Assembly (NCBI GenBank): GCA_037045685.1
Contig: JBAOII010000035.1
Location: forward strand, 372,001-436,000
Source of the DNA: Competibacter_A sp037045685
GTDB lineage: Bacteria > Pseudomonadota > Gammaproteobacteria > Competibacterales > Competibacteraceae
Direction: 5' to 3'
Length of the DNA stretch: 64,000 bases
In this document: positions 8,576 to 18,944 of the stretch, in pieces
Layout of the letters: every line of letters begins with the position of its first letter
Position numbering within the stretch: the first letter of the stretch is position 1
Position numbers and translations under genes: made by a program
Notes under the pieces: model-generated
The model's database searches: none
What the model was told of the DNA's origin: nothing
Seen by the model: the letters and a program-made list of their open reading frames with translations, nothing else

Positions 8576-9205
8576 TCATTTCAACACCGGCTCCAGCACC
8601 GCCCACACATTGTCCAAAATTCGGCCTTGCGCCTCGGCGCGCGGGTGCAATCCATCGTCCTGGATCAGCGCCGGATCGCCCGCCACGCCGTCGAGCAGGA
8701 ACGGGATCAGCGGAATGTCGTAGTGTTTCGCCAGTTGGCCGAACGTCGCCTGAAACTTTTGCGTGTAGGAAGGGCCATAATTCGGCGGAATCCGCATCTC
8801 CGCCAGCAGCACTCGCCCGCCGGCCTTTTGGCACAGTTCGATCAGCCGGGACAGGTTGGCGGCCATCGTCATGATCGGCTGGCCGCGCAGCCCGTCGTTG
8901 GCGCCCAGCTCCAGGATGACAACGGCGGGACGCTCGCGCTCCAGCGCCGCCGGCAGCCGGCTCAGGCCACCGCCGGTGGTGTCGCCGCTGATGCTGGCGT
9001 TGACCACGCGATGCGGAAAACCGCGTTCCTTCAGCCGAAGTTGCAGCAGGTTGACCCAGCCGCGCTCGACCGGAATGCCGTAACCGGCGCCGAGGCTGTC
9101 GCCCAGCACCAAAATTACCGGCGCCTCGGCGCGGGCCGACAGGCTGGACCAAGCCGCTAGCCAGAATACCAGCACGGGTAGCCATCTTGAGCGATTCGCT
9201 TTCAT
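8576..9205 (-). CDS. tesA: Periplasmic acyl-CoA thioesterase I / arylesterase
   Basis: SGNH-family lipolytic enzyme of about 209 aa. After a signal peptide (MKANRSRWLPVLVFWLAAW, cleavage near ARA) come block I GDSLGAGYG (nucleophile Ser), block III GANDGLRG and block V DGLHPRAEAQ (catalytic Asp-His). I chose the ATG at 9205; in-frame starts at 9208 and 9223 would overlap the divergent ABC gene. The divergent tesA / ybbA-ybbP arrangement is the same as in E. coli. Confidence 0.93.
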   Translation of the reverse strand: MKANRSRWLPVLVFWLAAWSSLSARAEAPVILVLGDSLGAGYGIPVERGWVNLLQLRLKERGFPHRVVNASISGDTTGGGLSRLPAALERERPAVVILELGANDGLRGQPIMTMAANLSRLIELCQKAGGRVLLAEMRIPPNYGPSYTQKFQATFGQLAKHYDIPLIPFLLDGVAGDPALIQDDGLHPRAEAQGRILDNVWAVLEPVLK

Positions 9206-9222
9206 CATCGGAGAGTTCGGCA

Positions 9223-9987
9223 ATGCGGGTGGACCTTGATCGGGAAGCGGGTAGCGGCATAAGCGTAACCGCCGCGCCGCGATCGGACAATCGGGCGGCG
9301 GATCGCATCGTGCGGGTCGAGCGCCTGAGCAAGCAAGTCGTCAGCCCGGAAGGGCCGCTGGTCATTCTCGACGACATCAGCTTCGGCATCGCTCGCGGCG
9401 AAAGCGTGGCGGTGGTCGGGGCGTCCGGCTCCGGCAAATCGACTCTGCTCAGCCTGCTGGCGGGATTGGACGCGCCGACCAGCGGCCGGGTCTGGCTGGC
9501 GGGGGTCGATCTCGGCGATCTCGACGAGGATGGCCGCGCCCGGTTGCGGGCGCAGCGGGTCGGGTTCGTGTTCCAGTCTTTTCAATTGCTGACCGGGCTG
9601 ACCGCCCTGGAAAACGTCATGCTGCCGCTGGAGCTGGCCGGCCAGTCCGAGGCCCGCCGGCTGGCGCTGGAGTTGCTGGAGCGGGTCGGCTTGCGTCCCC
9701 GCGCCCGGCACTATCCGGCCCAACTGTCCGGCGGCGAGCAGCAGCGGGTGGCCATCGCCCGCGCCTTCGCCGGCAATCCCGCCGTGCTGTTCGCCGACGA
9801 GCCGACCGGCAATCTCGACCAGAAAACCGGCCATCGCATCGTCGAACTGCTGTTCGCCCTCAATCGCGAGCAGGGCGCCACCTTGGTTCTGGTGACGCAC
9901 GACCCGGAACTGGCGGCGTATTGCGACCGGATTCTGGAGCTGGACGATGGGCGGTTAAAGGGCGAAAGGCGCAAGGCGGGAGGATGA
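9223..9987 (+). CDS. ybbA: ABC transporter ATP-binding protein YbbA
   Basis: LolD/MacB-type ATPase of about 254 aa. Walker A is GASGSGKST, the Q-loop is FVFQSFQLL, the signature is LSGGEQQRVAIARAF, and Walker B is VLFADEPTGNLD. A longer start at 9187 would run into tesA, so the ATG at 9223 is preferred. It partners the FtsX-like permease that starts 7 bases after its stop. In E. coli this pair is linked to tesA; its substrate is not firmly known. Confidence 0.92.
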   Translation: MRVDLDREAGSGISVTAAPRSDNRAADRIVRVERLSKQVVSPEGPLVILDDISFGIARGESVAVVGASGSGKSTLLSLLAGLDAPTSGRVWLAGVDLGDLDEDGRARLRAQRVGFVFQSFQLLTGLTALENVMLPLELAGQSEARRLALELLERVGLRPRARHYPAQLSGGEQQRVAIARAFAGNPAVLFADEPTGNLDQKTGHRIVELLFALNREQGATLVLVTHDPELAAYCDRILELDDGRLKGERRKAGG

Positions 9988-9994
9988 TCGCGTC

Positions 9995-12535
9995 ATGGCG
10001 CTGAATGCTCCCATCACCGATAAGCCCTCCATGCCCAGCGTGCTGCCGCTGGGTCGCATGGCCTTGCGGGCTTTGCGCCGCGACTGGCGATCCGGCGAGC
10101 TGCGGGTGCTGGCGGTCGCGCTGCTGATCGCCGTCGCCAGCGTCGCCGCCGTCGGCTTTTTCACCGACCGCATCCAGCAGGCGATGGAGCGCAAGGCCAG
10201 CGAATTGTTGGGCGCCGATCTGGTGGTGGCCGCGCCGGACCCGATCCGGCCGCTCTTGGCCGAGGAAGCGCGGCGGCGAAACTTGGCGACGGCGGAGACC
10301 CTACATTTTCGCAGCGTGGTCGTCGCCGGGGACGCGACGCAGTTGGCCGAAGTGAAGGCGGTCGGCCCCGGCTATCCGCTGCGCGGTGCGCTGCAAATCA
10401 GCGACCGGCCGTTTTCGCCCCCCCGGACGACCACCGCCATCCCCGAACCCGGCCAGGTCTGGCTGGACGAGCGCCTGTTGCAGACCCTCGGGCTGCGAGT
10501 CGGCGACGCGGTGGAGTTCGGTTCCCGGAGTTTCCGCATCGCGCAGGTGCTGGCCTACGAACCGGATCGGGCCGGCGATCTGTTCAGCCTCGCCCCGCGT
10601 TTGTTGCTGAATCTGGCGGATATTCCATCGACCGGGCTGGTGCAGCGCGGCAGCCGGGTCGAATATCGCTTGCTGCTGGCCGGTGAGCCGGCCGCGCTGG
10701 ACGGATTCAAGACCTGGGCGAAGCCCCTGTTGAAATCCGGCGAGAAGCTGCAAGGCGTGCGCGATGCCCGCGCCGAATTGCGGTTGGCGCTGGAACGGGC
10801 GCAACGGTTTCTCGATCTGGCGGCGCTGGTCAGCGTGATTTTGGCCGGGGTCGGCGTCGCTATCGCCGCCCGCCGCTTCGCCGCCCGCCACTGGGACAGC
10901 GTCGCCATCATGCGCTGCGTCGGCGCCACCCAAGCGCTGGTGACTCGCTTGTTCGTGCTGGAGTTGTTGCTGCTGGCGGCTTTGGCGGGCGCGGCGGGCC
11001 TGATCGTCGGCTATCTCGCCCAGTACGGCTTGAGCGGCGTGCTCGGCCAACTGGTCAGCCGCACCGAATTGCCGCCGCCGTCCTGGGGACCGATCCTGCC
11101 GGCGCTGGCGACCGGCTTCGTGACCCTGCTCGGTTTCGGCCTGCCGCCGCTGCTGCGGCTGCGGGAAGTGCCGCCGCTGCGGGTGTTGCGGCGCGACCTC
11201 GGCCCGGTCGATCCGCGGCTGCTGGCCCTGTACGGCCCCGCCGTGCTGGCGACCGCCGCGCTGCTGGTCTGGCAGGCCGGCGAGTGGCGGCTGGCGCTGT
11301 ACGTCTGCGCCGGGGTGGCGGGGACGGTGATCGCGCTGTCGCTGGCGGCCTGGGGGCTGGTGAAGGCGCTGAATCTGCTGCGCGGCCAAGTCGGCGTCGC
11401 GTGGCGGTTCGGGCTGGCCAACATCGCCCGGCGCGGTCCCGGCAGCGCGGTCCAGGTGGTGGCGCTGGGTTTGGGGCTGATGGCGCTGCTGATGCTGACT
11501 CTGGTGCGCACCGATCTGTTGACCAGTTGGCGGGCCAGCCTGCCGGCCGACGCGCCGAATCATTTTCTGATCAACATCCAGCCCGGCGAAGTGGCGGGAC
11601 TCCGCGATTTTCTGGGACAGCGCGGGCTGCACAGCGTCGAGCTGTTCCCGATGGTGCGGGGCCGGTTGACGGCCATCAACGGGCGGCCGGTGGGACCGGA
11701 CGACTACGCGAATCCGCGCGCCAAGCGGCTGGTGGAACGGGAGTTCAACCTGTCCCAAATTGATCGATTGCAGGAGGATAACCGCATCCTGGCCGGCCGC
11801 TGGTGGAATGCCGGAGATCGCGGCCAAGGCGCCGCCTCGGTGGAGGAAGGGCTGGCGAAGGATCTGGGTATCGCTTTGAACGACGCGCTGCGCTTTCAGG
11901 TGGCCGGCCAGATGTTGGAGGCTAAGGTCACGAGTCTGCGCGGGGTGGAGTGGGATTCGTTCCGGGTCAATTTCTTCGTGGTGTTTCCGACCGGGGTGCT
12001 GGATGCCTATCCGGCGACCTGGATCACCAGTTTCCATTTACCCGCCGGCCAAAAGCCGCTGCTGGCGGAATTGGTCCGCCAATACCCGTCGGTGACGGTG
12101 CTGGACGTGGAGGCGCTGATGGGTAAGGTCCGCGAGATCATGGATCGGGTGATCGCCGCCGTCGAATACGTGTTTCTGTTCACGCTGGCTGCCGGGCTGG
12201 TGGTGCTGTATGCGGCGATTCAGGCCACCCTGGACGAGCGGCGGTTCGAGAGCGCGGTGTTGCGCACGCTGGGCGCGCGGCGGAAGGTGGTGCGGGAAAG
12301 CCTGCTGGCCGAGTTCGCCACCTTGGGATTGTTGGCCGGCGTGCTCGCCGCCGCCGCCGCGACCCTGCTGGGTTTCGTGCTCGCCCAGCAGGTGTTCGAG
12401 TTCCCGTATCGGTGGAACCCGTGGATTTGGTTGCTGGGAGCCGGCGCGGGCGTGTTGGGGGTCGGTCTGGCCGGCTTGTTCGGTGCGCGGTCGGCGCTGG
12501 TGCAGCCGCCTTGGCGCGGTTTGCGGGAACGGTAG
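9995..12535 (+). CDS. ybbP: ABC transporter permease YbbP (FtsX/MacB family)
   Basis: 846 aa, close to E. coli YbbP (about 804 aa). One N-terminal helix (LRVLAVALLIAVASVAAVGFF) precedes a large periplasmic domain. Two four-helix FtsX blocks follow: about 270-470, with a hydrophobic pair inserted around 400-455, and about 720-840, where LRTLGARRKVVRESLLAEF is the typical coupling segment. This is the duplicated-FtsX architecture of lipoprotein or secondary-metabolite exporters. It forms an operon with ybbA. Confidence 0.92.
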   Translation: MALNAPITDKPSMPSVLPLGRMALRALRRDWRSGELRVLAVALLIAVASVAAVGFFTDRIQQAMERKASELLGADLVVAAPDPIRPLLAEEARRRNLATAETLHFRSVVVAGDATQLAEVKAVGPGYPLRGALQISDRPFSPPRTTTAIPEPGQVWLDERLLQTLGLRVGDAVEFGSRSFRIAQVLAYEPDRAGDLFSLAPRLLLNLADIPSTGLVQRGSRVEYRLLLAGEPAALDGFKTWAKPLLKSGEKLQGVRDARAELRLALERAQRFLDLAALVSVILAGVGVAIAARRFAARHWDSVAIMRCVGATQALVTRLFVLELLLLAALAGAAGLIVGYLAQYGLSGVLGQLVSRTELPPPSWGPILPALATGFVTLLGFGLPPLLRLREVPPLRVLRRDLGPVDPRLLALYGPAVLATAALLVWQAGEWRLALYVCAGVAGTVIALSLAAWGLVKALNLLRGQVGVAWRFGLANIARRGPGSAVQVVALGLGLMALLMLTLVRTDLLTSWRASLPADAPNHFLINIQPGEVAGLRDFLGQRGLHSVELFPMVRGRLTAINGRPVGPDDYANPRAKRLVEREFNLSQIDRLQEDNRILAGRWWNAGDRGQGAASVEEGLAKDLGIALNDALRFQVAGQMLEAKVTSLRGVEWDSFRVNFFVVFPTGVLDAYPATWITSFHLPAGQKPLLAELVRQYPSVTVLDVEALMGKVREIMDRVIAAVEYVFLFTLAAGLVVLYAAIQATLDERRFESAVLRTLGARRKVVRESLLAEFATLGLLAGVLAAAAATLLGFVLAQQVFEFPYRWNPWIWLLGAGAGVLGVGLAGLFGARSALVQPPWRGLRER

Positions 12536-12608
12536 CGCGAGATGAATGACTTTTGCTCGCTACTCGCTGAAGTGCGGTAGGAATCCTCGGTTTAGGCCGG
12601 GGAGGATG

Positions 12609-13874
12609 TCAAGGCCGATGGCTGATGTGGTCCCGACCCTCCCGTTTGACCTGATACACCCGCTCGTCCACTCGCTTTAGCCATTGATCCGCGGTTTCGT
12701 CCGGACGGTACTCGGCCACGCCAAAGCTGGCCGTGACCGGCCCGATGTCGGGGAAGGGCGAATCGCGCAACGCCGCTCGCAAGGTTTCCGCCAGCGCGAT
12801 GGCGTGCGGCAGCGCCGTTTCGGGCGCGAGAACCATGAACTCCTCGCCGCCCCAGCGCGCGAAAATATCGCTGTGGCGCAGGCGTTGCCGCGTCAGCGCC
12901 GCGATGCCTTTCAGCACGATGTCGCCCCGGTCGTGGCCGAAGGTATCGTTGATGCGCTTGAAATGATCGATGTCGAACATGATGAGCGACAGCGGCCGGG
13001 CATAGCGCTGGACCCGGCTGATTTCCGTTTCCATCACCTGCAGCAGGTATCGTCGGTTGAACGCGCCGGTGAGCGGGTCGGTGATGGCGAGCCGCCGCAA
13101 TTTCTCTTCCAGTCGTTTCCGCTTGTTGATGTCCATGATGATGCCGCAGACGCGCACCGGCTGGCCGCGCGCGTCGTTCCCGATCACCTTGCCTCGAAGA
13201 AGCAGCCAGTTCCAGCCGGCGTCGTCCTTTCGCCGCAAGCGGTATTCGCTTTCCCAGAACGGCGTGCGGCGAGCCAGATGCGCGCGCAGCGCTTCCTGGA
13301 CGGCGGGCAGATCCTTGGGATGGATATGCTGTTCCCACTCGCGGTAGGTGGGGGTATCGGCCGATCGGTACCCCACGAGTTCGTCCCACAATCCGTCGCA
13401 GGTGATCGTGTCGGTTCGCATATCCCAGTCCCACATCGCCAGATCGGCGCCCCACAAGGCCAGCGCCAGCCGCTCCTCGCTTTCCTTCAAGCGACGGTCG
13501 ATCTCGTGCCGGTGCAGCGCGATTTCCAGGGTCGCCAACAGTTCGCGCTCGGCCACCGGTTTGATCAGGTAGCCGTAGGGGGAGGCGGCCTTGGCTTTTT
13601 GCAGTTGGGCGGGCTGGGAATAGGCGGTCAGATAAATGATCGGGAGATCGAAATCGGCGCGGATCTGCTCGGCGGTGGTCGTGCCGTTGATCGCCCCGGC
13701 CAATTCGATGTCCATCAGCACCAGGTCGGGCGCCGCCGCCGCCACGGCGGCTATCGCGTCCTCGCCCGAGGCGACCGGTTCCGGCACCGTGTAGCCGCAG
13801 CGGGTCAAGGTATCGTGCAGGCGGGCGGCGATAATGCCATCGTCCTCGACGATCAGGATGGTTTTACCGGTCAT
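12609..13874 (-). CDS. Response regulator with receiver, PAS and GGDEF domains
   Basis: 421 aa. Receiver domain at 1-120 with acidic pocket D11/D12, phospho-acceptor D55 in LVLMDIEL, the Thr of YLTAYS and Lys of LIKP. A PAS/PAC domain (about 130-255) and a GGDEF domain (about 265-415) with WGGEEF follow. RHSD five residues before GGEEF is an RxxD product-inhibition site. It should make c-di-GMP when phosphorylated. It lies 20 bases downstream of the last of three histidine kinases in the same operon, so it is their likely partner. It is convergent with ybbP. Confidence 0.93.
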   Translation of the reverse strand: MTGKTILIVEDDGIIAARLHDTLTRCGYTVPEPVASGEDAIAAVAAAAPDLVLMDIELAGAINGTTTAEQIRADFDLPIIYLTAYSQPAQLQKAKAASPYGYLIKPVAERELLATLEIALHRHEIDRRLKESEERLALALWGADLAMWDWDMRTDTITCDGLWDELVGYRSADTPTYREWEQHIHPKDLPAVQEALRAHLARRTPFWESEYRLRRKDDAGWNWLLLRGKVIGNDARGQPVRVCGIIMDINKRKRLEEKLRRLAITDPLTGAFNRRYLLQVMETEISRVQRYARPLSLIMFDIDHFKRINDTFGHDRGDIVLKGIAALTRQRLRHSDIFARWGGEEFMVLAPETALPHAIALAETLRAALRDSPFPDIGPVTASFGVAEYRPDETADQWLKRVDERVYQVKREGRDHISHRP

Positions 13875-13894
13875 GAATGCGTGCTCCCCTCCCG

Positions 13895-16800
13895 TTATCT
13901 GGGGCCAAACCGCAGCGAAAAATGGGTGCCACGAGTACCGTCGAATTCGAGTTGGCCGCGCAGTTGGTGCTGTCCCAACATGCGCACCAGCCGCAACCCC
14001 AGGGTGCGGGTGGTCGTCCAGTCCAAACCGGCGGGCAATCCGATCCCGTTATCGGTGACGGTTAAAGTGTATGCGGCGCCATCCCAGTCTGCCGCGATCG
14101 CGATTTCGCAGACGCTGGCTGCCAATCGGGGCCGGTGCGGGGGGAAGGCGTACTTGAGGGCGTTGGTCACCAGCTCGTTCACGATCAGCCCGCAGGGGAT
14201 GGCGGTATCGAGATTCATCGCGATTTCGGGCACCGCCAGGCGGATTTGGATGATGCCGCGCGGGTCGAGGGAATCGCGCAGACGCTCGGTCAGGGTCTGG
14301 AGATAGCCGCGAAAGTCCACCCGACTGAGGTTGGCGGATTGATAGAGCATCTCGTGGATCAGCGCCATCGATTTGATGCGATCGCGCAGTTCCGCCAGCA
14401 GCGAGGACGTGGCGGTTTCCGGCGCGTTTTCCCGTTGCAACTCCAGCAGGTCGACGATGGCGGCGAGATTGTTTTTGACCCGGTGGTGAACCTCGCGCAG
14501 CAGAACCTCCTTTTCTTCCAGCAACGCTCGCAACGCCATCTCGGCCTGCTTGCGTTCGGTGATGTCCAGGACGACGGCGAGGCCGCCGATGACTTGGGCT
14601 TTGGCATCCCGCAGGGGGGCGCCGGTGACCTCGGCAAACCAGCGCCGACCGCTCGGCAGCCGAACTTCCAGTTCCATGGAGGGAATCACCCGGTTTTCCG
14701 CGACGGCCCGTTGGAGGGGCAGGTCGGTATCGTGAAGTTCCCGTTCGCGCTGGAAGTAGCGCACGCGGCGACCCGCCGCCGCCGTATCCGGCGCGGAGGC
14801 GGAGACGTTGTCTTGGGACGTCATCTCGAACTGGGCCAGCAGCGCGGCGTTGCCCGTGACCCGCTGGCAACTGGGATCGTCCGAGAAGCTGACACCCACC
14901 GGCAGGGATTCCATCAGGGCCTTGAGCCGTTCGTGAGCCACGAAGAGTTGCTGTTCCGCCCGTTTGCGTTCGGTCACGTCCTGCACATAGCCGTGCCAGA
15001 GGAGGCTGCCGTCCGGTTCGCGGATCGGCATGGAGTGGCCTTCCACCCAGATTTCCCCCTTGCTCGGATGGCGCACCCGGAACTCGTCCCGCCAGGGGGT
15101 CATGGTCTGGGCGGAGGTCGCGATACCCGCGTTGATGTGGCCGAGATCGTCGGGGTGAATCATCGTCCACAGGGCGGCGGCGGATTCGGCCAGTTCCTCG
15201 GGACGCAGGCCGTACAAATCCTGAATGGCCGGGCTGGCGTAGGGGAAGCAGGTGCTACCGTCTGGCCGCAGTCGGAAGGAACAGATGACACCGGGCACCG
15301 TGGCGACGATCTTTTCGAACCGATCCCGTTCCGCTCTCAAGAACTCTTCCGCCCGCTTGCGCTCGGTGATGTCGCTTTCCGAGCCGGCCATGCGCACCAC
15401 GCGCCCGGCCGCGTCGCGCTGGACGATGCCCCGGTCGAAGATCCACTTCCACGATCCGTCCTTGCAACGGACGCGATATTCCTCGGCAAACACCGGCATG
15501 TTGCCATCGAAATGCTCCTGAAGCCGGGTGAAAACGCGCGGGGCGTCGTCCGGATGAATGCCGGCACTCCACTCTTCCTCGCGGTCGCCGACTTCGTGCT
15601 CGGCATAACCGCGCATCGTTTTCCACTGGGGCGAAAAGTGAACGCGCTTGTTGGCCACGTCCCAATCCCAGATGGCGTCCTGCGCGCCGGCGAGCACCAG
15701 CTCGTAGCGGTCGGTGCGCTCGCGCAGCGCCGCTTCGGCTCGATTGCGCTCGGAGACGTCGCGGATCACCGAGATGGCCATCGCGCGGCCCTGCTGCTGG
15801 TATTGTCGCGTGCTGATCTCCACCGGGATGCGCCGGCCATCCTTGGCCAGCAAAGTCTTCTCGTGGCGCAACAGCCCATCGCGGCGCATCACCTGGCTAT
15901 CCTCGGCAATGCTCTGGTGATCTTCCGGGGCGATGATGTCCAAGGGGGTCAGCTCGCGCAACTCCCGGGCGGTGTAGCCCAGCAGCGCGCAGATGGCGGG
16001 ATTGACCTGGAGGAAATTTCCGCGGGCGGTCTCGCCGATCAGCTCATGCATGACGATGCCGTCGCCGGCCAGGTCGATCAGTTCTTCGAACCGCTGTCTG
16101 GCCTCGCCCAAGGCGATTTCCAGCGAGTGTCCCCAATCGTGGTTCTCGCGCATCGCGACGACGACCGCCATGATCAGATAGGCGCTGCCGAGGTACTGGG
16201 CGATGCGGCCGGTCCAGCCCAGGAGCGCTGCCGACGGTCGACTGGACCATCACGCCGAACAGCCCGACCGCCATCAGCAGCAGAGCGAGGGCGTACCAGT
16301 ATCGAAACGTCGACGAGACCCCGCGACCGTTGCCCCCCCTCAACAGAATCGCGGTCGACACGAACATGATGATCGCCGAGCCCAGCACGATTTGCCGAAG
16401 CAGCGTGCCGCCCTCGCCCTGGACGAAGAAGGTCGGCATTTTTCCCGAGAGGGCCGTCAGGACAACCGCCGTCACCGCGAGCAAGGTGCCGATATAGCCT
16501 CCCGCCAGCCACGGCTCCGGCCAACGAACGACCGCTCGTTGCCGGGGCGCGAGGAGCACGCCCGCCAGGTGGCAGGCCGCCGCCAGCCAGATCAGAGTGT
16601 TGTGGACCGCGACCACAGCATCGGGGCCGTGGGGGAGCAAGATCCCGCCCAAGGGGCCGGCGCTGCCCCAAAACAGCATTCCGCAGCCAAACCACAACAG
16701 TTTCGGATTGCCGCGCAGGAGAAAGCTGCGCCCGGCCTGATAGGCGACCAACAGGGAGACCGGCAGCATGAAGAACAGGTTGAGCGCCATCATCAAGTGG

Positions 16801-16919
16801 GGCGGTTCATAGGCGGCGGACCAATCCGCGACCCACAAGACCGCCATGGCGGACAACAGCAAGGGGATAGGCAGCCAGGCCAAACGCGAGAGGCGATCAT
16901 TCCGAGCGGATGGTTCCAT
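13895..16919 (-). CDS. Membrane PAS sensor histidine kinase (HisKA_2), frameshifted
   Basis: Reads as one ~1000-aa kinase interrupted by a +1 frameshift between about 16241 and 16217. The N-terminal part (start 16919, RBS GAGGGG) has about seven membrane helices. After the break the other frame resumes with LGWTGRIAQYLGSAYLIMAV, completing the last helix, followed by about five PAS/PAC domains. It ends with a HisKA_2 dimerisation domain (LREVHHRVKNNLAAI, phospho-His) and an HATPase with DNGIGLPAG. The C-terminal ~230 residues closely resemble the next two upstream kinases. As written, the membrane part and the kinase would not be joined. Confidence 0.85.
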
Positions 16920-16929
16920 GTTTATCCCC

Positions 16930-18930
16930 TCATTCTTGATGTCGGTTCATTCCTTCATCGCGCTTGGCGCCGAACCGCAGCGAACAGCGGGTTCCCCGGA
17001 CGCCATCGAATTCGAGTTGGCCGCGCAGTTGGTGCTGTCCCAACATGCGGACCAGCCGCAATCCGAGAGTGGAGGTGGTCGTCCAGTCCAGGCCGGCGGG
17101 CAATCCCACACCGTTGTCGGTGACGGCGAGCGTGTAGGTGGCGCCGTCCCGGTCGGCCGCGACCGCGATTTCACAGGCATCGGCGCCCGGCCGGGGCCGC
17201 CGGCCGGGGAAGGCGTGCTGGAGGGCGTTGGTGACCAGCTCGTTCACGATCAGCCCGCAGGGGATCGCGGTATCGAGGTTCATCTCGATCCCCGGCACCG
17301 CCACGCGGAGGCGGATGGCGCTGTCCGGGTCGAGGGAATCGCGCAAGTGCGCGACCAGCGCTTGGAGATAGCCGTGGCAATCCACCCGGCTGAGGCTCCC
17401 GGATTGGTACAACATCTTGTGGACCAGCGCCATGGCGTGGATGCGATGGCCCAGTTCGGTCAGTTGGGCGGAGGTGGAGGCATCCGGCACGCTTTCCCGT
17501 TGCAACTCCAGCAGGTCGATGATGGCGGCCAGATTGTTTTTGACCCGGTGGTGGACTTCGTGCAGCAGGACGGTTTTTTCCTCCAGCGCGATGCGCAAGT
17601 CCTCCTCGGCCTGCTTGCGGTCGGTGACGTCCATGAGAATACCCATCATCCGGGCGGGCCGGCCGTTTTCATCGAACACCAGTTGACCGCGCGCGTAAAG
17701 CCAGCGAACGCCGCCATCCGGCCACACCACGCGGTACTCCAGGTCGAGATCTTCGCCGCGCTGGATCGCTTCGGCGACCCGCGCTTGGAACCGGTCGCGG
17801 TCTTCCGGGTGTATCGCCTTCAGCCAGGCCGAGTGGGTGGGGGCGAGACGGCCCGGTTCGAGGCCGAGCATCCAGTAGGTTTCGGTGGACCAGCGGGTGG
17901 CTTGCGTGCCGATATCCCATTCCCAGGTTCCGGAATGGGCGGAGCGGAGGGCCAGGTTGACCCGCTGCTCGTTCCAGCGGAGCACCGCTTCGACCCGCTT
18001 CCGGGCGGTGATGTCGTCGTGGACGACGACCGCGCCGTGGCGGGGACGGCCCAGCGCGTGAGCGCGCATCGAGAACCGGCGTTGCACCGTGGGCGAATCG
18101 CAGGGGTATTCCAGGCTGAAATCCCGCCGCGTGCCGTCCAGGACGGCGCTGATGCCGTCCAGCGCGGCCTGGGCCGTGGCATCGCGATCCCGGGCGATGG
18201 CGTGGCGGCAAACCGCCAGGTAATCGTTGCCGATCCCGATTTGATGGTCCAGACCGCCGTTCCGCGCGGCAAAGCGCTGCCAGGCTTCGTTCACCAGGAC
18301 GATCCGGCCGTTCGCGTCCAGCACGGCGATGTGGGCGGGCAGCGCGTTCAGGGTATCTTCGTTCTGGTGGAGAGCGGCTTCCAGATGCCGGCGCTCGCTG
18401 ATATCGTCGAGCGCGATGCGGACCTGGGTCGCGCCGCCGCGAGTCTGCGACCTGCGGCCGAGCAGCCGGGCCGGGAACGTGGAACCGTCCGCCCGCTTGA
18501 GCCGCAGCTCGCACCGCTGTTTGTCCCCATCGTGCAGCACGCTCGCGAAATAGCGATCCCACGAGTCCAGATCTGCGGGGGCGACCCGGTGCCGAAACGG
18601 GTTGTCGAGGAGCTGTTCCCGCTCGATTCCCAGGATCGCGGCGCCCGTGGTATTGATCTCCACGATCCGGGTTTCGCGGGTGAGCGTCAAACAGCCGATC
18701 GGGGCAAAATCGAGGAAGTCCCGATCCTGCTCCCTGGCTTCCTGCAACGCGAGTCGCGCGGTTGCGAGCGCCTCGTCTTGGGCCGCCCGTTCCATTTGGC
18801 ACTGTTGAAGTTCGCGGACGAGTTCCTCGGGCGTTTTCGCCGCCCACTCCGGTGAAGCTTCGGAGGACCGGACGGCTTTTCGTTCCTCTTCAACCGGTGG
18901 AGCGCGGTCGGTCGGTTCTAGGGTTTTCAT
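16930..18930 (-). CDS. Soluble PAS sensor histidine kinase (HisKA_2 family)
   Basis: Intact kinase of about 666 aa with no membrane segment. An N-terminal coiled coil (about 25-70) precedes three PAS domains: one starting DFLDFAPIGCLTL, one starting LNALPAHIAVLDANGRIVLV, and one with GTWEWDIGTQ and HPEDRDRF. The HisKA_2 motif HEVHHRVKNNLAAI and the HATPase DNGVGLPAGLDWTTT follow. I chose the ATG at 18930; the frame extends upstream to 19089 but that would overlap the preceding kinase. The gaps to the neighbouring kinases are 10 and 14 bases, so this is one operon. Confidence 0.9.
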   Translation of the reverse strand: MKTLEPTDRAPPVEEERKAVRSSEASPEWAAKTPEELVRELQQCQMERAAQDEALATARLALQEAREQDRDFLDFAPIGCLTLTRETRIVEINTTGAAILGIEREQLLDNPFRHRVAPADLDSWDRYFASVLHDGDKQRCELRLKRADGSTFPARLLGRRSQTRGGATQVRIALDDISERRHLEAALHQNEDTLNALPAHIAVLDANGRIVLVNEAWQRFAARNGGLDHQIGIGNDYLAVCRHAIARDRDATAQAALDGISAVLDGTRRDFSLEYPCDSPTVQRRFSMRAHALGRPRHGAVVVHDDITARKRVEAVLRWNEQRVNLALRSAHSGTWEWDIGTQATRWSTETYWMLGLEPGRLAPTHSAWLKAIHPEDRDRFQARVAEAIQRGEDLDLEYRVVWPDGGVRWLYARGQLVFDENGRPARMMGILMDVTDRKQAEEDLRIALEEKTVLLHEVHHRVKNNLAAIIDLLELQRESVPDASTSAQLTELGHRIHAMALVHKMLYQSGSLSRVDCHGYLQALVAHLRDSLDPDSAIRLRVAVPGIEMNLDTAIPCGLIVNELVTNALQHAFPGRRPRPGADACEIAVAADRDGATYTLAVTDNGVGLPAGLDWTTTSTLGLRLVRMLGQHQLRGQLEFDGVRGTRCSLRFGAKRDEGMNRHQE

Positions 18931-18944
18931 CGGGATGCGTTCGA